64,000 nt of DNA. It comes from Helopsaltes ochotensis (Eukaryota; Chordata; Aves; Passeriformes; Locustellidae). How positions within the stretch are numbered: the stretch's first letter is position 1; each line of letters opens with the position of its first letter. Made by a program: the position numbers and the translations under genes. This document shows positions 36,202-47,720 of the stretch, piece by piece. The notes beneath the pieces are model-generated. The model worked only from the letters and a program-made list of their open reading frames with translations, did no database searches and was not told where the DNA came from. The stretch covers positions 73,392-137,391 of the forward strand of contig VXBM01001670.1 in NCBI GenBank assembly GCA_013400155.1, written 5' to 3'.

Positions 36202-39200
36202 GTGCGTATCATAAAGTCAAACAAGAAGTACGGTCTGAGCAAAAATACTTGTTTGCTTGTTGGAGAATAAGTATATAGTTTAGGAACCCAAACCACACAA
36301 AGGAACTTCATTGCAACATTCGCAATACCATTCCCATAAGTAGGCAATTAAAGTTTTCTAATGGGTTGTTTGTTTCCATTGTACTCAGCAGGAAGTTAAA
36401 GAATTTTAAGTTGCTTTTTTTTTCTCATTAAGGACTTCAGAGTATTTATAGGTTTATATTTATTTTCAAACATTTTTTTTAATTAACGATCAGAAGCCTG
36501 AGGTTCAGGGATGTCTTCTTAAATGGAAATAACAGTTTTAGTTATAAGCTGGAGCATTTAAATTTTATAAAAGGAAATGCATTGCCTGAAGTTACAGATG
36601 TTTGAATGTGCATGACCTTAACAGTGTGATGGCAATATTTCTGAGAAAATTAATGAAAACCATAGGTTTCTGTGACATGTGGTGCAACTTAAGGACCTAA
36701 TTTCCTGAATTTTAGACAGATGCACACGCATATTCCATAAGCAGAATTCTAAAGTTTTGTGCACAAATTGAACTGCAATGTAATTAAACAAGGATTTGGA
36801 GTTTACCCTGATAAAAAATGGAGAATTCTGATCACATAGAATTTTGGAAGTACAGCAGATACAAAATTAATCTACTTCAACTTTATCTCAACGTTATTAG
36901 CAAATAGATTCTGTTGTCATTCCCTAATTCTTTCAATTGCAAAACAGTATTACCATTCAAAATGTTGGTTTTGGTAGACAAAGAAAAATCTTGTTAATAA
37001 TATATAACCCTGCTCTTACAGTAAAATTATTTTCTTTTATCAATACAAAGGGAAAAATCCCATGGAAAACCTTTTTATTGCTCACAAGAAAAAACAATTT
37101 TGCTGTCTGATATAATGTTAGCAAATTCCAAATCAGTAAACTAATCAGGAACTAGCAAAATATTTTCTCAAGTATTTGGTCTAGTTTGGGGAAAATGGAA
37201 CGTTTTATACTTTACTATATGATTTGCCTCAATGATATACCTAACAAAATGAAGCTGTGTACAAGTGTGATATTAACGCAAATTATCTCACTCTTGAGCT
37301 AATAAAGCTTTAATGTTTCTAGACAAATACGCCTTTCCAGAATCCTTAGAAACTTTCCAGAAGTAGCAGCGACTGCATGACCCTATGATTAGTGTACACT
37401 GAAAGATTTTCTGTTTCAGATTGTGCCTGATGCCTGGAAATGTAACAGAAAAGTAAAATCTAATTGATTCAAGTCATGAGGAAAGGGGTAGAAGAATAAT
37501 GGCTGACTTGAAGATCTTTAGTACTTTGAATATTGATAAAAAAGTTTGATAATTTATACAACTAACCTCTGTATCCAAAACCAACCTAACTGTATGAAGA
37601 ATAGTATAATACAGCATTTTTAAAGACTTTTTAAAATTATCTATGTACATATGGAGGACGTCCTACCTTTTACTAATATGAGTAAGCTAATAAACATTAA
37701 AATAAACCAAAAACCCAAAAAGTGACCCCTAATTAGGTACTTTCAGTAGCAATGAAGAATTTCGAATAACAAATTGTATTGATTTATCACTTTAGAGAAA
37801 GTGCAAAGACTAAAAATAAAAACCAACAACAAACCCAGCACAATTCAAAAAACAATTCATTGCCTTAAACCCTTAAAATCAGACAAGTGAATTATAAAAT
37901 CACATTTGAGTTTGACATGAGCAAGAACCTACTGGGAATGAAGATCATTGTTATAGTAGCAATTGCGGTTAAGAGTAATTTTCTGGTTTCTGTCTCCAGC
38001 AAGGGTTTTCCATCCATTGTTGTCATACTGCACTGCTAAGAAAACCACAATTGCTGGCTGAGAGCATTTTATTCCTAACTAGCTTCCTTCACAAACATAA
38101 CTGTCAAAACAATTGAACTATTCAATTATTGATCTTGAGTCTATTCATTATGAGTACAAATAAAATATTTAAACCAGCCTAGCTCTGTCTGTCTGTTTTC
38201 ATCATTCTGCTGCAGGATAAATCAATGTATAATCTCTGAAACTATGGAGGGGTACTGAAAAACTGTCAAGTACTTCAGTGATACTCTCTGTAGCTGTCTA
38301 TTTTGGTAAATAAAGTGAGGCTTTCCAGACACAAAAACTTGTGTTTGTGCAGCTAAATTGTTGAAATAGTCTCCAACATTATCCTTGAGTTTGTCAACCA
38401 GGCTAAAGGATGCATTTAATAGCATGGATGTAGGCCATTCCATTCTAGCTGATTTCACTGCCAGAAAAGGGTCTTAAAAATGCTTAATGTATTAGCAAAC
38501 CTGCAAGCCCTGTATTCCACTGTCAGAGTGGATAGATTGCAGTAAAAGCAATCATCTGGATTTTATCCAGTTTATCCAAATAAAGTACCATAAATCTAGA
38601 GTTTTCTGTGTGAAGAGAAAGGAATGATGTGAAGTGCCTAAGTCAGTTTCCCAGCAGTCATTAGCTGTGATAGAGAAGCAAAAACATGCTGGCTGCTGGC
38701 TGTGCTTTTCTTTTCAAGGAACCATGAGAGAAGAACTAGAAAGAATACAAAATTCTTGCTAAAATTGGACTTGTTCTCATATTGTTCAATATTGATGTAT
38801 CTGTGAAGATGTTTATGCAAGACCAGTGCTATTTGTTCTGTAAAATGTAATGGCCTGAATGGGAGCTTGGTCATTCTGTCATCATTGCCTAATGAAGTAT
38901 AAAGTTTATTTACACTTTGAAGGAATGTCACATATATTTCTCCTTTCTCAAGTGTTTATAATTTTGCACTTTAATTACAAGAATACAGTTTCTTATCTCT
39001 AGACCACTAAATGTGTCCCATATTGGCAAGACAGCTAAAGGCATTCACTTTGAAAAAAAGTATTGTATTGCGTAGGGATTTCTGTTGCTCTCAGAAGTTG
39101 AACTAACAAGTCTTATGGGAATAGAAGAGAAAAATCTCACAACATATGCATTTCTGAAAGATGAAAATAAGAATAATGAGACTGCATGTAAAAATATTTA

Positions 39201-40258
39201 GAGCAATGTAGATATCTGTGTAATAGCACAAACTTCATTGACATGAAAATTTATGTGGGCATAGTTTAGATGCTTCAGCATATCAGAATCTTATATAACC
39301 ACAAACTATCTTGAAAAACTTCTGATGTGAAAAGTGCCAGCTCAAGTTCATCTAGAGAAGACCAGATTTGTGCTGTTTTGTTTAAGAATTAGTAGTAGAT
39401 GACTGCATCCATTATGAACTTGGTATCCATTATGAATTTGAGAAATGTGATGTGGTTTAGTGATCGGCAGACACATTGAGTCTACTGTTGATTTAATGAT
39501 ATTTTTTTCTTGTAAATCAACCCTCATTAGTCTCCTTACTTTCCAGTCTTGTCTATATTACAAGAGTGGTGTTTTTTTTTAACACACTAAAGTAAATTAA
39601 GGAGTCATGGTTATAATAACTATAAGGAATTTCAAAATTAAGGCTTGATTTAAATCCAATATTTTTTTTACTGCTTTATTTCATAGGACAAAAATGATTA
39701 CCTAAAAGTAAAGTAGCAAGCTATGCTAGAATAAAATCTTTGGATCAAAAAAAAATTAAACACATGACTATCTATAAAACAGCTTTTGCAAAATAGTAAA
39801 TATCAAATAATGAAACTATTGAGATGAAATTATGAAGTGTTATTGAAAACGTTCCCAGGGTGTCCAACTATTTCTTAACCTGAGGGCAAAAAATTTCTTG
39901 GATCTGCATAATTCAATTTTGCTTGAGACAATTTCTATTTTTGTACCTAGATTTCCCTCTAAATACCATTCTGAAAGCCAGTCATATGGCTGATCTGAAG
40001 TATGCTGAATCCCTTATGAATTTTTACAATACTACAAAACAAATCAAGGAAAATGATACATGAAACCTTCTTTAATCCTTATTCTTAGTGGATGGATTTA
40101 TAGCTATGGTGTGGGTTTTTTTTGGGTTTTTTTTGTTTTTTTTTTCTTTTATTTATGTATGATAGTCTTGATCAGTTACAAGTGGGTTGCATATCTTACA
40201 GTTGAAGAAAGTAACATCATTTGTCCATCCACCAGCTGACTTGCATATTCCTTTTCAG
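36202..40258 (+). other. CSMD1: CSMD1 intron inside CUB5
   Basis: About 4.1 kb, phase 2. No recognised mobile element. A G/T-rich tract with long T runs (40114-40150) lies about 110 bases before the next acceptor. Otherwise AT-rich unique sequence. A 97-codon minus-strand open frame at 38.64-38.93 kb has no homology that I recognise. Confidence 0.9.
40112..40150. repeat. T/G-rich low-complexity tract
   Basis: GGGTTTTTTTTGGG followed by longer T runs; about 39 bases. Confidence 0.85.
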
Positions 40259-40446
40259 ATTCCAGACTGAAGTTAATTATGACACTTTGGAAGTCAGAGA
40301 TGGGCCAGCTAATTCATCACCATTAATTGGAGAATATCATGGAACACAAGCACCCCAGTTCCTTATTAGTACTGGAAATTATATGTACCTGCTGTTCACT
40401 ACAGACAACAGTCGTTCCAGTGTCGGTTTCCTAATTCACTATGAGA
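40259..40446 (+). CDS. CSMD1: CSMD1 exon: CUB domain 5, second part
   Basis: A 188-nt exon between CCTTTTCAG and GTAAGT. It completes the split Arg and encodes FQTEVNYDTLEVRDG, GEYHGTQAPQFLISTGN, MYLLFTTDNS and SVGFLIHYE. The E-x-N-Y-D...R-D-G pattern fits the CUB calcium-binding acidic residues; NSS in ANSSPLIG is a possible glycosylation sequon. The final A plus GT of the next exon gives Ser. Entry phase 2, exit phase 1. Confidence 0.97.
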
Positions 40447-42087
40447 GTAAGTCTGATATTTCTCGAATAGATTTTTATTTAATCTTGGAAAAAACCATTC
40501 ATTTAGAAAATGAGCAAATAAATGGGAACAAATAAAATTCAGTAGTTATATTTGTGTAGGAACAAATTATGTTTGCTCTATGCTGTACTGACAGATAATT
40601 CTGGAAGCATTCATTTTGGAATTTTTTTCTTCATGAGTTATTCAGGGTCCTTATGTTATTCAGTATCCTTACAGACCTACTTGTTTAATCAAATGCAAAG
40701 TAATTTTAGAAACTTTCCCCTGTGGGTAAAGGTATATTATTTGGGTGTCCCCTATCTTCTCGCTCACTTTCTCTCTTTTTCTCTTTCTCTGGTTTTTGTA
40801 GGGCTGAACAGACTTGGACACCTTATCTATAATGGTTCCAAAATGCAAATAAATCAATAATAATATTCCATGTGAAGTACAGAATCATCATTATACCATT
40901 TACTTTTACATTAAGTGCACAATATTATGTATATTAAATGGTCTGAAGTCACACTTGTCTTTATATGATAGTACAACCATTCACTTAATTATCTACTGAA
41001 GAGAACTTGTGTGTTTACTGCAGTTGTGCCAACCTAGTAACATCAATTTTATCAGGGTTTTTTTGGAAACTAATGTGATTGCTGTGAATTTGCTTTAATA
41101 CTGAATCAGCAATAGTGTCCAGATATATTTCATAGCCACATGAAAACTTGAACAAAAAGAAAAAAAGTTGTGCAGAGAAAGCTTGCTAAACACTTTGCAC
41201 CTATGTCAGTGCATTTGCTCCACAATACCTCTTAAGTTAATCACAGCCTCACGGTTCATATTGTCTTTTTCCTCACACTAGATTTCTCACAGAGCTAAAA
41301 TTGTCTCCATTTTGCCTTGTGTTCTATATGTTCATGTAACACAGCTGAAATTTGTTGCAGAGTCTATCTTGTGCTAGTCAGCATCAGGAGCTCCTGTAGC
41401 ATTTCTGTGATCCTTCAGACTGTATTGACAGTTGTGTACTCACAGAGGAAAAGTCATCACAATAACTAGTAACATGGCGGTGCTAAGTAGATAAAGTCAG
41501 TGTTTTCAAAGGGCAAAACCAGGTAGAAATACCTAATGTAAACAAGTAGAAAAACCTAATGTAAAGATTTGCCAGGAAAACAGGAGACTAAAATTATATT
41601 TTGATTTCCCTTAGAAGTTTAACTTTAGAAGTTACTAATTTTAAAGATACCACAACAGAACTTGTTTCACATTTCCTAGATTTGTATAAGACAAGGTAGT
41701 CAATTTTAAGTTTTAAGAAAAGTTTCTGAATATTTTATTTGGAAGTTCAAATATCTGTCTGATTTGGAAGGATCTTAAAAATCTTCCAGTTACAACTCTG
41801 ATGATAAAGTAAATCACTGCACTGTGAAGCAGAAGGCTCTTAACCTTGATTAAAATAAAAGGTTCAATACAAGCTAAACTGAGTTGAATCTGAGATGGCA
41901 GTAATATTCTATTAAGCTAAAATATGACTGTAATATAGCTTTAATAAATATGTAACCCATTAAAGTTACTGTGAAGGATCTGAAAATATTTTTTTCATTC
42001 CTCTCCTTAAATTTCTGTCATTCAGCCTTTGATGACACTTCAAACATAGCTAATGTAGACAGTGTAGATTAACTCTTATGCATCTAA

Positions 42088-42088
42088 G

Positions 42089-42119
<31 letters not shown>
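42088..42119. repeat. poly(A) run
   Basis: About 30 consecutive A. No retroelement body seen immediately to its left. Confidence 0.95.
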
Positions 42120-42123
<4 letters not shown>

Positions 42124-42242
42124 TGCCTAAAATATTCCTTAAGTAAAACTAGTGATAAAATATTCATTTTTCGCAAGTGTGCTTCATGCCTCAAATACAA
42201 TTCCCTGATCTTTCAGCTCCCCTACTTTGTGTTTTGGGGTAG

Positions 42243-42302
42243 GATTTGTTTAGCTGGTTGATTGGTTGGTTATTTGTTTGTTTGTTTGTTTTGGGGGGGG
42301 TG
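42243..42302. repeat. GGTT/GTTT low-complexity tract ending in poly(G)
   Basis: GGTTGATTGGTTGGTT, then four TTTG units and a run of eight G. Confidence 0.9.
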
Positions 42303-42455
42303 GTTCCTCATTCTGTGAAGTAGGTTGTGCAATCTTAGTCTCTTTCTTAAACAAAAACTGATAGGAATACTTTACCTGTAGATTTTTATACAAAATAAAA
42401 ATTTCCTCTTATTTATTAAAGTATGTTTGAAATTTTTCTTTCGTTGTATTTTCAG

Positions 42456-42615
42456 AAAGGCTGTGGAATCTCCATCCTTGGAGATCCTAAAAAATACATC
42501 CAGAAATGGATTTACCTCTGCACATAGCTTTAGGTGACCCTGTTTGAACAGGGGGGTTGGACTACATGGCTCCCAGAGGTTTCTTCCCTAAATTATGTAG
42601 TTTCTGTGATACTAT
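42456..42615 (+). mobile_element. CR1 LINE 3' end
   Basis: AAAGGCTGTGGAATCTCCAT, CCTTGGAGATCCTAAAAAAT, TTTAGGTGACCCTGTTTGAA, CAGGGGGGTTGGACTACATG and GGCTCCCAGAGG follow the CR1 3' region in order. It closes with a TTTCTGTGATACTATGA terminal remnant. 5'-truncated. Confidence 0.92.
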
Positions 42616-42639
42616 GAAAAAATATTTTATTAATGTTTT

Positions 42640-43180
42640 TTGATGACAATATTAGAACAGTTACAATTTGAGGATGATTCCAACCTACATAGTAGGCACT
42701 ATGAATTAGAAGGTAAGCATTCAAAACAAGCTAGATAAACTGAAGAAAGAGTGTAAAACAAAAGATAATTTTATTCTATTAAAAAGCATGCTAAGCCTAA
42801 ATGGGGAAGAAGAAATGATTTGCACAAATAACAAATAGAGATATGATAGAATAAGATTTGGATGCAACACAGAACTTATATAATCCACAGAAAAATGTAG
42901 TAGTATTGCAAGAAGTGGAATCTTCTAGACATTGTATTTAGCCATCTAAGAAACCAAAATACAATTTCAGAAAATACATTTATTTTGTCTATGGGACTAT
43001 TTTATCTAGGACTTATTAAAAAATTTATTTCATTTTATTTGATGACCAGGGAGACTATTGTGCCCAGTTTGTGACACGGTTTAAAATGAGTAGAAGGTTA
43101 TCAACATGGAAAATATGACTCATAAGGAATCATTGAAAGGCTTGTACTTGTTTAGAAAAAGTATGACTTGGCAGGCAGGG
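42640..43180 (+). mobile_element. Possible strongly decayed CR1 piece
   Basis: Scattered words recall the CR1 body: ATTGTGCCCAGTTTGTGACA and, further on, AAGGAATCATTGAAAGGCTT followed by GTACTTGTTTAGAAAA. Too diverged to be sure by eye. It could be unique sequence. Confidence 0.3.
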
Positions 43181-44417
43181 GGTAAAGTGTGATAATGGTG
43201 TCATGGTCCCAAGTAGCTAATAATTGCAGCCTTTCCTAGAGTTTGATCTACTGCTTGTGCTCCTTCTCAGTCAACTCTTTACAACTATTTTCCAACCACA
43301 TTTATCATAGTTGTGCCAGAATTTCTCATGTCTTTTTGTAGTCAGGACTCTAAGTGTTGCCCATTATTTCATTTTAGGTTATTTCTTATTAAGCAAAAGA
43401 ATCAAATCTTCATTCAAAGAAGGAAAGAAGAGTCATTTCTTTTCAGCTATGTTCATGGTTGCTGAAACTTACATACTGAATATTTTTCCTTGGGAATGAA
43501 ACTCTGTTGCCTGAACTGAGTTTATTTATTTAACACTACTCCTTCAGTCAGGAAGTTGGAAGTTGATAAATTTCCTATAGCTTTTGGTCTTATTGCAAAA
43601 ATGTGAAACAATGCAGTCAATGTAATTTTGAATTATCATTTCAAAAAGAAACTGATGAGTTTACCTGTTATATGTGACTCAGAATGCCAAAGCAGCTGAT
43701 GTGTTTCAGGGTGGTAGGCTGCCCTAAGAGGAAAGAATTTTAAGAGTGCTGCTGTTGACCTCCACCTACACTAACATATTTCAAAATATGAGGTATGATT
43801 TGTCTGGAAAAAACCTAACGTGTATGAAATTTAAAATTTCATACAGATAAAATTATTAAGGGCACTCACAGTGCAGAATCTTATAGAATTAAATGGGTTC
43901 TCTGAGACTATATTAAGCAATTTTATTCAGGCGAAGGGATTCTAAAATGCACTGTGTTAGCTAATGCAGTACATTTGCATTAAGAGTATGCAGTCAAGTC
44001 TGGAGAAACTTATTCGTCTAGAATTTAAGTATGTCAGGGTTACCTCATGAAAACTAGATCATAGGCTTCCAAATCTGAATTCTAAGTGAGATATAAGAAG
44101 AGCTGGAGGGCACAGAGAATATTTCTCTGTGAAAGCTAGAGTCATTATTTATGATATTTTTCTTTGTAGTCCTGCTTCCAACACTCATATCTATAGTTCT
44201 GAACCCTTCACTTTATGCCCTGATAAATCAATTTTTTTCTTAGTTTTGAACTCCTCCTACTTTGTTGCTAAGGCTGTATGGTAGTCCATGATAAACAGGG
44301 CAGGGTAAAAGCAGTAAACTGAGAGTACAACTTCCACAGAAACAGTTAGAAATGACCTGCACCTTCTTAATCCTTTAGAGGGCTAAGAAACTAGGAAATG
44401 CCTGTGAAGAAGGAAGC

Positions 44418-45603
44418 TGTGGTGGAATAACCTTGGCTAGATCCCAGGTGCCCATATCTCAGAAACACCTCCTCCCTACCCCTCCATTTTTCTCTGTTTG
44501 AGCTTCACTTTAAATTTGATCTACTTTCCCTTTCGGAGAGGTGCAGGGGGGCAGGGCATGAAGGCTGTGATCAGTTTATCACACATTATTTTTGCTGCTC
44601 ATTCCTCCTTGGTGGAAGGACCTCTCAGACTCTTCTAGCATTAGGCTCCTCTCAACGAAGCATTCTTCCATGAATATTTAAAATTTCAATGCTTCCCCTG
44701 ATCTACAGTTCTTAATGGATGGCTGTGGTATGGGCTGCAATCTTTCAGGAACAGAGTGCTCCAGTGTGGGTCTCCCACAGGGTCACAAGTCCTGCCAGCT
44801 AAGGTGTTCCAGCGTGGGCTCCTGTGTCCACCAGGCCACTGATCCTGCCAGGAGCTTGGTCCAGTGCAGGCTTCCCACAAGATCACAGCCTCCTTTGAGC
44901 ATCCCTCTGCTCCAGAGCGGGGTCCTGCACAGGCTGTAGGTGGATCTCCGATTTGCTGTGAACCTTCATGGACTGCGGTAGGACAGCTGCTTCACCATGG
45001 TCTTCAGCAACGGTTTCAGGGACTTCCAAACCTTGAGCACCTCCTCCCTCTTCTTCACTGACCTTAGTGTCTCAGAATTTTTGCTCTCACATTCTCCCTC
45101 TTTATGGCTGCTGGTTTTCTGCAGCAGCTCTTTGTGTCCTTCTTAGCTATGTTATCGCAGAGGCTCTGCTGCCACCTCTGAGGTGTTCAGCGTTTTCCCA
45201 GCCAGCAGGCACACCCTGGTGCCAGATGACATTGGTTCTGTTGGACATATGGGAAGTTTATGGCAGCTTCTCACAGAAGCCACTCCTGTAGCCACCCCTG
45301 TCTACTAACTAACACTTAGCCATGCAAGCCTAATACAGGGATGAGGGTAATGCGATATTTTAGTTTTTGGTTTTGTTTCTCACCATCCCAGGCTATTTTA
45401 AATTGGCAATAAGTTAAATTATTTTTTCTCAAATTGGTTTGACTGCTATGGTAATAATTAAGTGATCTTCTTGTCTTTGTCTTAGCTCTTGAGTTTCTAC
45501 ATGTTGAGTTTCTACCTTATTCTCTCCCCCTGTACTATTGAAGGGGATAATGAAAGAGCAGCTGAGTGGGGGACTGGCAGGCAGAAAAAGTTAATTCACA
45601 ACA
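44418..45603 (+). mobile_element. LTR-like avian interspersed repeat with inverted ends and internal minisatellite
   Basis: About 1.19 kb, much richer in GC than its surroundings. It starts TGTGGTGGAATAACCTTGGC and ends GTTAATTCACAACA. The reverse complement of the end resembles the start over about 35 bases, so the element has degenerate inverted ends. The middle (about 44745-44945) has degenerate 35-45 bp repeats built around GCTCCAGYGTGGG. It then passes CTTCACTGACCTTAGTGTCT, GCAGCTTCTCACAGAAGCCA and GTAGCCACCCCTGTCTACTA. I remember this order of words from a repeat common in bird genomes. Whether it is an ERV LTR or another class I cannot settle; TG...CA ends favour an LTR. No target duplication is evident. 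Open frames across it (60-74 codons) are not genes. Confidence 0.75.
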
Positions 45604-46445
45604 TGTAGTAACAGAAAATAAAATAAATTCCTATTATCCCAATAGAGAGTCTCTATTTGTTTCCCTCATGTGTATATATTATTTCTCATTATATTATTAA
45701 ATTCCAAAGTCATTTGCTATCACTAGAAGCACAATGTATAATGAGCCTTCATTTGAAAATTTCAGGGAGTTTTTTTCAGTGGATAGCTCCAGGTTTATTT
45801 GCCAAAATACTATTTAATCTCTCCTGTAAAACATAATTACCAGAGACTCTTTCTGTCAGATAAGAGTTATACAATTGTGAAGGCTATATTATTTGTCTTT
45901 CTTTTTTTTCATGCTTAGGATAATATCTGTAAGAATTCAGTAGTGTGTGAGGTCTTCGATTGTATTTTTTTGACATTGCTTCTTCTTGTACCAAATAATC
46001 ATAACTATGCAGAGGAAAATTGAGTTTTCCTGCAGTATCAGAAACTGAATAGATGAAATAATCAAATATGATTTATATACTGGCAAAATTTTTATTCATA
46101 CTATGAACTGTAGTATCTACCTATAGTTTCAGATGTCCAGTGCTTCCATTGGTTTGGTGTTTTTAATTGATTGACAAAATATACTTTAAAGCTCCAGTGT
46201 TTTTCTACTTCATTTGGACTTCTCTATTCTATGAAACTTAAAATTGGAAAACTGTTCTGTGAATCAGATCACAGATAGGCAAAGGGGTTTATATCCCATA
46301 TCAGTTCTTAGGCAATGTTAGTTAGGATTTTTGGAGGCTTTTTCTTTCTCCTGTTTTCCTTGTTTTGTGTTTTGTTTGGGTTTTTTCTGCATTTACTATC
46401 TGAAAACAAAAGATGAAAAAACAAAATGAAATTTCTATTTTTCAG

Positions 46446-46634
46446 GTGTTACTCTGGAATTAGATTCCTGCCTTGACCCGGGAATTCCTGTGAATGGCCA
46501 TCGCCATGGTAACAACTTCAATATCCGCTCCACAGTAACCTTCAGCTGTGATCCAGGATATACACTGAGTGATGAAGAACCTCTCATATGTGAAAGAAAC
46601 CATCAGTGGAATCATGCCTTACCCAGCTGTGATG
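46446..46634 (+). CDS. CSMD1: CSMD1 exon: sushi (CCP) domain 5
   Basis: A 189-nt exon between ATTTTTCAG and GTAAGT. It encodes VTLELDSCLDPGIPVNGHRH, then IRSTVTFSCDPGYTLSDEE, ICERNHQWNHALPSCD. The four cysteines (DSC, FSC, IC, PSC), the DPG and PGY turns and the late Trp are all in place. It is a symmetric phase 1-1 exon. The NNFNI stretch carries small differences from remembered human CSMD1 (GDFGI there), as expected for an orthologue in a distant vertebrate. Confidence 0.97.
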
Positions 46635-47165
46635 GTAAGTGTCAAGCTCTTCTGATGGCAGCTTTAAGGTCCACACAAGTTAATCTACTATTTTTCAGAA
46701 ATAATTAAGCTTTTCATTGCTACTGCCTCCCTTCAATTGCAGCAAGATCCACACTTTAAAAAAATTATTTTTATCGTTTCTAAAAGCCATGCTTTACATC
46801 TCTGTATCAGCTTTCAGTGAATTACTGAGAAAAACCAGGCACGTATACACAAACAGAAAAATTCAGATTCTTGCAGGGTGCATTGTTCAACTGTGAATCA
46901 AAATGGTGCCATACAACTAATACTTTCCAAACAAAGCCAATATACTTATTTGCTAAACTCTAAATACTGGGTACTAAAATGATTGCTTAAAATTTATGAT
47001 GCTCAATACTAAAACAGATAAACCATGATCAGCCACTGTAATTAATTTTCATAATACATTTTTGTTTTGAAATTTTGGTTAGTTTATTGATTGTTTTAGT
47101 GGATATGAAGTACAAAACTGTGTAGAGTCTTCATGACACATTTTTAAAAATGCTGAATTACTTCA

Positions 47166-47720
47166 TGATTTAACCACAGCCAGGAGCCAAGCCTCACTCC
47201 CACCAGCAGGATCAGGGAGAGAATTAGAAGACTAAAGCTGATGACACTCCTGGGTTGAGATAAAGACAGTTAGGAAGAAAAGAAAAGCCCTGAACACAAG
47301 CAAAGCAAACCAAATAATTTATTCACTGCTTCCCAAGGACAGCAGGTGTTCATCCACCTCCAGGGGAGCAGGACCCCATGACATGTAATGGTCATTTAGG
47401 ATGACAAATATCATCAGTCTGAACTTCTACATTTTCCCTTTTTCTCCCCATTTTATATACTGAGTCTGATGCCATATGGTGCAGGTAATTCTTTGGGTCA
47501 GCTGTGGTTACCCGTCCCTGTTGTGTCTCCTCCTAATCTCCCTCTCACCTCCAAGTTCCTCAGCAGTGCGACATAAGCTGAAGAAGTCTTTGTTCTGTGT
47601 AAGCCCTGCTCAGCAATAACAAAAGCATCTCTCTCTTATCAACCCTGTGCTCAGCACAAATCCGAAACATAGACCCATACTGGCAAGAAAAATAACTGTA
47701 CCCCAGCCAAAAGCAGCACA
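47166..47720 (+). mobile_element. Solo LTR, same family as the one at 34.1-34.6 kb
   Basis: About 555 bp. It begins with a TGATTTAACCACAGCCAGGA version of the TGTGGTTTAACCCC start. It contains GGGTTGAGATAAAGACAGTT, TTTATATACTGAGTCTGATG, TTTGGGTCAGCTGTGG, GCCCTGCTCAGCAATAACAA and CTGTACCCCAGCCAAAAGCA, the middle and end of a bird LTR that I remember. No retroviral internal region flanks it. It is in sense orientation to CSMD1. End positions are estimated from the family termini; no target duplication is evident. Confidence 0.8.

Larger units (their letters stand above)
40447..46445 (+). other. CSMD1: CSMD1 intron, CUB5 to sushi 5
   Basis: About 6.0 kb. Holds a poly(A) run (42088-42119), a G/T-rich tract (42243-42302), a plus-strand CR1 3' end (42456-42615), possibly another very decayed CR1 piece to about 43.18 kb, and a 1.19-kb LTR-like repeat (44418-45603). 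The rest is AT-rich with nothing recognisable. Confidence 0.9.

Noticed and set aside
44686..45291. Cluster of 65-74 codon open frames
   Set aside because: All lie inside a GC-rich LTR-like interspersed repeat and have no homology.
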